Below are positions 54,504-64,000 of a stretch of DNA of 64,000 nt, piece after piece. Location: NCBI RefSeq assembly GCF_032118995.1, contig NC_092648.1, forward strand, positions 23,092,450 to 23,156,449, in the 5' to 3' direction. Below the pieces are notes generated by a model. That model had not been told where the DNA came from. It was given only the letters and a program-made list of their open reading frames with translations, and ran no database searches. Source of the stretch: Asterias amurensis (Eukaryota > Echinodermata > Asteroidea > Forcipulatida > Asteriidae). Every line of letters starts with the position of its first letter. Positions within the stretch are counted from its first letter, which is position 1. The position numbers and the translations under genes were made by a program.

Positions 54504-57431
54504 CTAGCGGGATGCCGCGCTTCGCGCGGCACCCCGCTAGGATATAAAAATCCTTTACACAAATATTTCGAAATGTGGGTGAGGGTGTTATACGCCTCTC
54601 TCAATATTTATGCATGGCGTCATAATTCTAACCCAAAATGAAGCTATTTCGCACGTCCACCACTACTTGCAGTGGCTGTACCCACCTCGTTTTGGGTTAG
54701 ACAACGTACCTTATGCATCTAGAAACTATAAGGCTCCCCCGTGATCCTTATAGGGGTCTAATATGTTGGGCCTCCCTAACGTTACACGTTTTTCAAATCA
54801 GCGTTGATAGGTGAAACTGACCGTTAGCCAGCAATAACTAAAGTTTCTTTTGTACTACACTACCAAAACTTTCTCCACACACTCAATATACATTCATAAT
54901 GCTTGCATTTCCTTTTTAAAAAACATCGTCAAAAATGACATTTTTACGTCCCACGATACATAGCGTTGCTACAGCACTATAAGTAAAGCGAGTTTTTGGA
55001 ACATGCTGTGTGCCACAAATCTAATTTATCTACTGTTTTTTTTTCGGGGGGGGGGGCGGGGGTGGTAAGAGCGTAGGCCTCTTTTTAGTTTATTGTCATC
55101 TGAATTGGTCTTGTAAACTTTCTGGTAGGCTGCATGTATAACAGGAGCACTTAACGTGAACGTCAAAAAAGTGTTTTGCAGGCAGAGATGCCAAGTCCAG
55201 AGGCTAGCTATGTGTGAGATTTTTCAAAGCCCAACCCCCATCCCCCGGAAAAAAAATGCCAGTTTAAGAAGGCCTTTTTAAATCGCCGCCCAACCTTTTT
55301 TTTTTTTTTTTTTTTTTTTTATAAATAAATAAAACAATGTGAAATTTAATTGTGGACAAAAAGTGTTTCAAAATGCATCAGAAGCCTCCTCAGAATATTT
55401 AAAACTCACTTGAGGTACACAGGAGATGTTGATGGTTAATGTGCAGGTTCGATTGTGTCAGATTATATCCTTCCAAACATGAAAAAAATAGACTCAAAAT
55501 GATGTCCAAAATCAATCGCTCACTTCTTCTGCCTGTTGTGTCTTCGCTAGTGGAGCGCATTTCAACGAATTTGCTAAAAGAATCGGAACAAACTTGTGCG
55601 CAATAAGCGTTTTGCGCTCTGCCGAATTTGAGCTGAACCTACTGGATGAGCAAAAGCGTGCGCAATCTGCAAATTTGCGCTCTGTTTGTCCAAATTTTGT
55701 ACAAAAAATGTCGTTAATTTTTTTTTCCCGATCTCGCCTCAATAATGGTTGATGTGCGTGTGAGCGCGAGACAGAGCCCAAATGCGTGAGTCTCACGCCT
55801 AATGCGTGAGACTTGGCAGGTCTGGTTTTGTTTTATTGTCACTTTGGGCTTATTGCATCTCGCGAAATTTGAACGACAAACGACACAATTTCTGACCGCG
55901 TTCATGTTCACGCTGCTCTAGGAACAAACCTCCATACATCCCATATCTCTGGAACCCTATATCGTACAAACTAAATAAAAACGATAAACTCGTCCCCACT
56001 CCTTAATTTTCTTCAACTTATTTCACTTTCAGAAAGCATGTCAAGTCATGTTTAGGGTTTGTTACGTCCAGTTTGGGTCAATAGACAAACTCCTAAAAAT
56101 GTACCCTATTCAGCCGCACGAGGTCTCTTTTGTTAATATTATCTCCATCAGTAACCAACCCGACGGGCCGATGGCTAAATTAGGCTTCAAAATGGATTTG
56201 GCAAAATGTACATTCTGAGACCTGACCGACACACTGCTCTAACCAATTTTGTGAATGGACTTATTCAAAAGGAAACTTAATGTCGTTTTGCTTAACAACT
56301 TTGACCAAATGCAAAGCAAAGTTCTTTTTTTACAGCTTCAAAACAGCCTTTGACGTGTGTGTATAAGTTTCACCATAGAGTAAGGAATGGTTTCACAATT
56401 CTCCCTCCATGGTTAAACTCTGAAACTGCAACATTATACCTCCATGAACAGACCGTAATCTAAAACGGTATTCATGTACCCATTTGAGTTTACTGGCAAA
56501 AGGTCCAAGGTCGCCACCCACTGTCAACCTAAAGTGGTCCCACGGCGACCTTCTTCACCAAGCAACAGGTGGCCTGTCTCAAACCAGACAACACACCACT
56601 CACAATACACTGACCAGAATGGCTCTTTGTGTAAGGCCCCCCCCCACCCCCAAAATGTTATTAATTGTAAAGTTCCCCTAGACACCTTCCAACCTATAGC
56701 CGGCCCTACCCAATGTTTCCAAATCATTAAGCTTCCGTTTGATCCCATCCTTGTTCATCATGATAATTTTCATGCCGTTTGGAAGTGAATGCTTTTTTAT
56801 AAATATTCTCCATTTAATCTTTTCAACAAATGAGTCACCCGCAGAAGGATTTCTAGGAAGTCTGATAACAACGTCGACCAGTGGTTGACACATGGTCACC
56901 TGCGAAACATCAATCTACGGTACTTCATCCATTCAATGCAAATTCGGTCAAATTCGTGAGATTGGTTTCGGTTTTGTCCTGGCACCCAGCCTCTTCGACC
57001 CTTTCGACCCTGCGCGGCAATGAATGAACCAATCCGGAGAACCATGCTTAGTACAACACGAAAGTAACCTGACCAAAAAGGGCGGATCGAATGGTGGGTG
57101 GGCGGGCAAGGGGCAATGAATGAACCAATCCGGAGCACCATCTGCGAAACACTGTCTAATGAGTCGCCTGTCAGAAAGATTTCTAGGAAGTCTGGTAACA
57201 ACATCGACCAGTGGTTGACGCACGGTCGCCGCCCAAACTTCCTCCAATCACATGACTTGTAAGTGCGAGTTTGGATCCGGGTTTTGCAGACTTGCAACCC
57301 GACGTCTGAAACCACACAAACGTATTGAATTCCACACAAACAACCGTGTTGGATTCCACAAGGATGCCATACCACTGGACCTTCTAATTTTCAATCCAAG
57401 ATGGCGCAGGTTACGCTTTTAATAGTATAGA
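54504..57431 (-). mobile_element. 2.9-kb Helitron-like element
   Basis: On the minus strand it begins TCTATACTATTAAAAGCG after an A (57432) and ends with CTAG before a T (54503). A 3'-terminal hairpin is at 54504-54540 on the plus strand, GCGGGATGCCGCGC-TTCG-CGCGGCACCCCGC. Internal minus-strand segments are duplicated: the block with CAACCACTGGTCGA and ACTTCCTAGAAATC occurs at about 56840-56895 and 57165-57225, and GGATTGGTTCATTCATTGCC occurs twice. It shares its start and an internal block with 45254-46051. No Rep/helicase frame, so probably non-autonomous. Confidence 0.72.
55182..55823. mobile_element. hAT-like element nested in the Helitron-like element
   Basis: Opens CAGAGATGCCAAGTCCAGAG and closes CTCACGC...ACTTGGCAGGTCTG, an inverted pair in the style of hAT termini. 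Flanks GTTTTGCA / GTTTTGTT suggest an imperfect 8-bp duplication. A T-run of about 30 (55290-55320) lies inside. No transposase frame. Confidence 0.55.
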
Positions 57432-57524
57432 TGTTGGAGATATTCTTCTATTGCGATAATCGTATTTTACAGATTAATTGAAATCTTGCGTCTGCTCTGA
57501 TCGTTTGAGTGAGCCGGTGGTACC

Positions 57525-57763
57525 GATGTCTGACTTTATTTTACTATAAATGCTTCTCTTCACCCAGGGTTATAAATGGGTAACTGCGAGGGTAGAGGTT
57601 GATATTGTGTATGAAAAAGCCACAAGCGCCTTACTGGCAGCTTAGGGCTGTATACTCCCACGGGAGCTGAGAAACATTACAGGGATGTTGTTGGCCCCAT
57701 GACCAGGGCACTAATGTAAAGAGCATTGATACGGTTATTGTGAAATGCGCTATATAAGAATTT
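57525..57763 (+). mobile_element. SINE-like retroposon with ATT tail
   Basis: Runs from GGTACCGATGTCTGACTTT through GGGTAACTGCGAGGGTAGAG, GGCCCCATGACCAGGGCAC and ends GAAATGCGCTATATAAGAAT next to the ATT microsatellite. The 3' end GCGCTATATAAGAATTTGTT(ATT)n is a tail style shared by marine-invertebrate SINE/LINE pairs, and resembles the ATT tail of the LINE fragment at 43.6 kb. A tRNA-like head was not identified. Confidence 0.5.
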
Positions 57764-58688
<925 letters not shown>

Positions 58689-59076
58689 GTGAATTTTTGT
58701 TGTATATATAAATAATTGTGGTAACCTTCCTGTGCGACAAATCGTCGCCTTTTCAAGGTAAATTATTTGTGTTTTAGATTATTGTAAAGTTATGTGTAAA
58801 ATAACAGCAAACCAAATAATGAATATACAAACAAATTATTTTTGAACGAAGTTGTTGAGACGGAGGAAAAAATTTGATTTTTTCTTCAAACCGAAGTTGG
58901 GGAGTCGTTTTCATTATCAGCACTGGTTATCAGTAAATAAAACAATCACCTTCAAGAAGAGTTTTTACATGAGCAAAACGTAGTTATTTACTAAGAAATA
59001 GGCCGTGTAAAATATGCCCTCAATGCGTGCCATTCGACATCGGACCAGTTAAAAATGGAGCCCATTAGAAAATTGT

Positions 59077-59930
59077 CACCACTCTACACTCGTCCCATGA
59101 TAACATGACAACACCACTCTACACTCGTCCCATGATAACATGACAACACCACTCTACACTCGTCCCATGATAACATGACAACACCACTTTACACTCGTCC
59201 CATGATAACATGACAACACCACTCCACACTCGTCCCATGATAACAAGACAACACCACTCTACACTCGTCCCATGATAACATGACAACACCACTCTACACT
59301 CGACCCATGATAACAAGACAACACCACTCTACACTCGTGCAACGATAACAAGACAACACCACTCTACACTCGTCCCATGACAACATGAATACACCACTCT
59401 ACACTCGTCCCATGATAACATGACAACACCACTCTACACTCGTCCCATGATAACATGACAACACCACTCTACACTCGTCCCATGATAACAAGACAACACC
59501 ACTCTACACTAATCCCATGATAACATGACAACACCACTCTACACTCGTCCCATGATAACATGACAACACCAATCTACACTCGTCCCATGATAACATGACA
59601 ACACCACTCTACACTCGTCCCATGATAACATGACAACACCACTCTACACTCGTCCCATGATAACATGACAACACCACTCTACACTCGTCCCATGATAACA
59701 AGACAACACCACTCTACACTCGTCCCATGATAAAATGACAACACCACTCTACACTCGTGCAACGATAACATGACAACACCACTCTACACTCGTCCCATGA
59801 TAACATGACAACACCACTCTACACTCGTCCCGTGATAACAAGACAACACCACTCTACACTCGTCCCATGATAACATGACAACACCACTCTACACTTGCCC
59901 ATGATAACATGACAACACCACCCCACACTG
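59077..59930. repeat. 35-bp minisatellite, about 24 units
   Basis: Unit CACCACTCTACACTCGTCCC + ATGATAACATGACAA. Variants are single substitutions (GTGCAACG for GTCCCATG, AAGACAA for ATGACAA) and recur in non-adjacent units, as expected from unequal exchange. The last two units are degenerate. No spacer diversity, so not CRISPR-like. Confidence 0.93.
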
Positions 59931-59935
59931 GTCCT

Positions 59936-60820
59936 ATGAGCATGGACAACATTTTGCAATGATCAGATTATCAGTCCTAAAATGGTTTTACTATCGAACT
60001 GAAACTTTGAAAGGGTAAGTTAGCCCCAACGCATTTTCTAAAGTGTTGTCTGCTGTCCGCAACGGCGTTCTACCTCCATGGGTCAACAAATGGCCCCGGG
60101 CAGTGGGACGGGCATGCAGGGTGGGCACTGTCGCATAGCGACCGTATTATATACCATTGTTGCCCCTCTATTGTAGAGCGGCCCATTGAAAATCGATTGC
60201 AACCCGAAGAGAGTGGACGCTCCTGAGCGGACCTTGTCGGACTTTCAATAACAGCCGATTAAAAACCAATATCCTCAATACCAGACTGCTCAATACCTAG
60301 AACATGCCTAACTCTATGATCCCTCTCTAACAAAAGACACAATGACGTAATTTCATCCTTCCAACTTAATGCTCTACTGGCTGCCCTGTGGGGTATTTAC
60401 TGAACAGACATCAATTTTTTCGGATGGGACTTTTAGATGCCAGTGAGTGAAAGTTTGAACCTCTTTACAAAAGTGGAATCGCAAATAAAACGAGAACAAC
60501 AACCGGATATACAAATATACACGTAGTAAATCAAGCGTTGACGACGACGGTTTACAAGGTTGAGTAGCAGAGATTAGCAAACTAAGTTGCAACAGATGTG
60601 TGAAGTAGAAGTTGGAGGCGCATTGGTCAATCGATTTTGTTTACTCGTGGTCAGTACAACAAATCAACCACTGACTTAAAATCACACTAAATTATCATAC
60701 ACAACAGACGATCTGCACCACAGCCACCATTTCAGTTATTGGAAAATTGCTTGCAGGATACGTGTTTGAGAACGCGAATTATTGGATTTTCGGAGTTAGT
60801 TGCGAAAACCGACAAGTGCG
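59936..60820. other. 5' flank of copy E
   Basis: No clear homology to the 5' regions of copies A-D and no mobile element with recognisable ends. Copy E may therefore use a different promoter. Nothing coding before the ATG at 60821. Confidence 0.5.
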
Positions 60821-63105
60821 ATGGGGATGATATCTGTCATAAAGGCCATCCTGGCCCGTTCTCTCTTCGCAATCCACGGCATCCTCACCGTGTGGCGAGT
60901 TACAGACGTCAACTCGAACCCCTTGTACTATTTGCTGATCATTCCGATTTGTCTTCTACCATTGGAGATGATACTAACGCTGAAAGCGACGAAAAACGGA
61001 GAGTGGAAATGGTAAGAAAGCTGGAACAAAGTGTACTCTGTTGGTTTACTACAATACCCACTTTATTTCTTTGATTATCCAATTTGTAAGACAACGTTCC
61101 TGGTGACGAGACTCTGTAAACTGGATAAAACCTCGAATATAAAATCCACAATAATTTCACAATGATTTGTTTTTCTTAACAACCAACCCAATTGGTTTTG
61201 GACTAGGTATTGTTGCTTTTGGGAATTTTTAATTTTTCGAATGCAGTCCATTACTTTGATTGCCTACGTAATTCAATATGTACGCCTTTTAGTTTTATAG
61301 ACACAATTTTAAGAAAGTCTCAAATGTTTCTGTCTAGCCGTCGTTTGCGTTGGTGTAAAATGTTTGGAAAAAAATGAAAGATATAATACAAATGTATAGA
61401 TAAACAGAAGATAATCAATAAACCTTTATTTGATGGTTGTTCTTTGTTTATCTAGAGAGTGTAAATAAAACTACACGAAGCAAATAATAACCTACAAATA
61501 TACAGAAATCATACGTTGAATGATATATTTATGGGTTGAACAAGAATATAAACTTTGCCACTCCCGAGCTAGGATGATAGACACGACTCCACGATGACGA
61601 CGTAACCGGTCTTTCCTTACATAAATTAATTTGAATTCAATTTAAATAATTGCATTTTTCCCCTCATAAAATAAAAATGTAAATCACCATCACGTTATGC
61701 AACGCCGGTATACACTTAAAATTGTGCTCCTTTATCTCATAAATAGTTGTCCATATGTTCAAAATGGAATTAGAATTGTGTAATTTTAGACACATGTTTG
61801 AAGATGTAATTCTCAACTCTCCTGGTAGGTTTTGCCCAAGTGTGTTCCTGTACCTCGCCAGTGTTGTGCCCGGGCTGTGGCTCCTCAACTTTGACCTTTA
61901 TGGGAAACGGATCGAGTACCGAGATTCGATGAACCTCGAAGATTGTTCATCTGAAACAGTGTACAATTCATCTTCACTGAGCTCCGACGCTATATCAGGG
62001 GTAAGACACAATCATTTGTTTTAAATGTACCGTGAAAGATTTTTACCCACATCTTGAGAAAGCCTTCATATATACAAGTATATGGCACAGGACAGGGAAT
62101 AAGATAAAATTTCACAAAATCTAAGATTGATTTACCACTTTTAATCGTTGAGTGATGACACAAAGAATTTTACAATGTTGACAGCTCTTCTTGATGTTCA
62201 GAATATTCTGAAGATGAGCTTAGGAGGTAAAACCTTTATACATAAGACAAGATTGTAAGACGGACGGAGCAAAAACAGACTGGCTCGGCTTGAAAGGGGT
62301 GAAGAAAAGGGAAGCGTGGTATTAAACAATAAGATGTCCGGGAAATAGTATAAATAGTAGATCCAGACTCAATTCTGACCGGAGAGTATAGTGTAGGCTA
62401 TACATTGACCCAGCACGGTGTATAAACTTCTCTAATAATTATATTTGTGTATTGTTGTGACTGCAGTTGCAGATAAACATACCAGTTGCTCTGACAGACG
62501 ATTCTTGGAGCTTGGCCTTGGAGCAATTCCTTCTTGCTCTTCTTCTCCTGGGAAGATGGCTCCTCCCCAAGGGATCGCTCACACGTGACCAGCTCTCACA
62601 ACTCCTCCTGGTGTACATCGGTATGGCGGCTGACATCTTGGAGTTTTCCTTGGAGACATTGAAGGAGCAAGCGGTCATCTGTAACCTTTTCTTGATTATT
62701 TTGATCCTGGGTCTATGGAGCTGGAGCTTGCTTCAGTTCACCCTGGTCCTCACCTCTGTGTCTGCCCCAAGAGCTAGAGCAGCTAAGATCTCTGGGGGAA
62801 AATCTTGCAAGGGATGTTTTGGATGTTGCGAGAATGAAATCTGGGCTTTATGGATCACCATCGTAATGCAAGACGGGCCTTTCTTGGCTATGCGGCTCTA
62901 CCTTTTGATTGACTACAATATCATCAATCAGATGATGTTGTTCTTTACTCTGAAGAACTTCCTGGTCATCATGCTGCAGTTGTACCGCATGGCTATTGTG
63001 TGCTGTGCCGACGATAACAAAGTTGGCACCGACGTTGAAGAAATTGTGGGAAAAGACAATAACGAAGAAGATTCCGAGCAAGCTGTCCAAGTAGGCCAAC
63101 CATAA
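60821..63105 (+). CDS. TMEM26-like membrane protein, copy E (intact, 3 exons)
   Basis: Exons 60821-61011, 61829-62000 and 62467-63105; 333 residues. Starts MGMISVIKAILARSLFAIHG; the upstream in-frame stretch has no ATG. Donors GTAAG and acceptors TCCTGGTAG and GACTGCAG are in the family phases; exon 2 has one extra codon (SDAISG). Signatures: WRVTDVNSNPLYYLLIIPIC, KWFCPSVFLYLASVVPGLW, GRWLLPKGSLTRDQLSQLLL, SCKGCFGCCENE, MQDGPFLAMRLYLL and NQMMLFFTLKNFLVIMLQLY. The acidic C-terminus (DVEEIVGKDNNEEDSEQAVQ) is unlike copies A-D. Exons 1 and 2 are clearly diverged, whereas most of exon 3 is almost identical to A, B and D at the nucleotide level. Confidence 0.9.
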
Positions 63106-63496
63106 AATGCATTTTCATTAACTGTCAATTTCTATGAAGAGTCAGTTAAGAGTTGCCCTATTCCCCAATTAAAGCAATACATTGATAAATATTTTTTTTA
63201 ATATTAAAATGATTATATTTTAAGTATCAAATAAGATATTTAACATTGGTTGTTAATGGTTGTGGAATGCAGTGAGATGCTGCCGTTTAGGATGTGTTAG
63301 AATTGCATGCAAGCACCGACTAGGGCGCCATCTATAGCTGTGATGACGTGATCAACCTCCGTTTCGATTAGATTTTTAAGTATAAGTAGAGAGTCATTTA
63401 GACCTTGTCTTTTTTGTTTTCAATACTTATGACCAAATCATACTCCTCATCTTTAGTTATTGTAATGTAATGATGTTCACTTCCGACCGATGTTTT

Positions 63497-63799
63497 AAAG
63501 GTGTGTGATAACATTGGGTGTGAGTAAATTCGGACTCAATTGGTCATTGAACTTGCAAGAGAATATAAAAAAATAAGAAACACCCTTGTTGCATTACGTT
63601 GTGTGCGTTCACATGCATAACAAAATGATTCAGCTGAAGTCTTTCATTATTCGAGTGAGAAATTTTTAGTCTCACAAAAACTATACGTTACTTCAGAGGA
63701 AGCCGTTTCTCAAAATGTTTTAACTATCAACAATTCTCCATTGCTCATACGAAGTAATTGTTTTGAGTAGTTACCAATGTAATAGCGTACAGTGCCTTA
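63497..63799. repeat. Diverged TTAA-type MITE 3' of copy E
   Basis: From TTTAAAGGTGTGTGATAACA to TACCAATGTAATAGCGTACAG and GTGCCTTAA. Older than the other copies judging by its many differences. Confidence 0.6.
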
Positions 63800-63800
63800 A

Positions 63801-63940
63801 CTTCCGGGTCCGAATTGATCCGAATTCCGGGTCCCAGATTGACTGAGCCCATTCCGGCCGAGGAAAGTTATAAAAAAGATGTGATTTTAACTCGGATTCT
63901 CGGAGTCACATTACCCATCAGTCAATTCTGACCGGAAGTG
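63801..63940. repeat. Degenerate foldback at the right edge
   Basis: CTTCCGGGTCCGAATTGAT at the left and GTCAATTCTGACCGGAAG at the right are imperfect inverts; CGGAGT/ACTCGG motifs lie inside. A CGGGTCC-rich stretch after copy C (41845-41960) resembles it. Confidence 0.45.
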
Positions 63941-64000
63941 TTTCGTACCATCCAGGAAAATTAATGTTTTGTCTTTGATAAAGACGATAAGCCCTACCCG

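Noticed and set aside
54504-54540. GC-rich hairpin resembling a bacterial terminator
   Set aside because: Eukaryotic context, and the position fits the 3' hairpin of the Helitron-like element.
56474-57375. Several open frames of 65-159 codons on both strands
   Set aside because: They lie inside the Helitron-like element, overlap each other and follow DNA-level duplications.
59077-59930. Regular 35-bp repeat resembling a CRISPR array
   Set aside because: No spacers between units, eukaryotic context, no cas genes; it is a minisatellite.

Overview
This is eukaryotic DNA from an intron-containing, transposon-rich animal genome. The gene content and repeat style (TMEM26 paralogues, THAP, pogo and Harbinger elements, CR1- and L1-type LINEs, Helitrons, microsatellite-tailed retroposons) fit a marine deuterostome. 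I suspect an echinoderm, most likely a sea star, but cannot prove it here. There are no bacterial operons, CRISPR arrays or rRNA genes.

Layout. 1-3.1 kb: three phase-0 exons of a leucine-rich-repeat gene on the minus strand, running off the left edge. 3.76 kb: an intron-containing tRNA-Ile(UAU). 5-63 kb: a tandem array of genes for TMEM26-family multi-pass membrane proteins, all on the plus strand. Each has three coding exons with the same phases (phase-2 donor after exon 1, phase 0 after exon 2). Copy A (10.4-12.1 kb) and copy E (60.8-63.1 kb) are intact. Copy B (15.8-18.4 kb) is a pseudogene with a hAT-like element in exon 1 and a truncated exon 3. Copy C (20.0-41.8 kb) has open exons, looks chimeric, and has a 20.3-kb intron 2. 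Copy D (51.2-53.6 kb) has a 4-nt frameshift in exon 1. Orphan 5' regions without genes at 5.8-6.6 kb and 13.4-13.9 kb, and exon-1 scraps at 20.3, 42.7 and 46.95 kb, show repeated birth and death in the array.

Intron 2 of copy C is a stack of mobile elements. An L1/Tx1-type LINE (minus strand, about 20.9-34.4 kb) was hit by four later insertions, and removing each one rejoins the LINE sequence. The largest is a 7.7-kb pogo/Tigger-type DNA transposon (23,739-31,440) with matching ends and a TA target duplication. It encodes a DDD transposase, a PHD-like zinc finger and an unidentified second protein. Further right are a 3.4-kb long-inverted-repeat element, PIF/Harbinger copies and a THAP remnant.

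Between C and D lies a 4,261-bp block present twice head to tail and apparently identical, bounded by a 32-bp stretch of TMEM26 exon 1. Between D and E lie a 2.9-kb Helitron-like element, a microsatellite of about 0.9 kb with a hexamer half and a trimer half, and a 35-bp minisatellite with about 24 copies.

Because the TMEM26 units are duplicated, one copy often gives the empty site for an insertion in another. That fixes element boundaries directly from this window, including a TTAA-targeting MITE, a CAG-targeting MITE and a 730-bp element with a 9-bp duplication.
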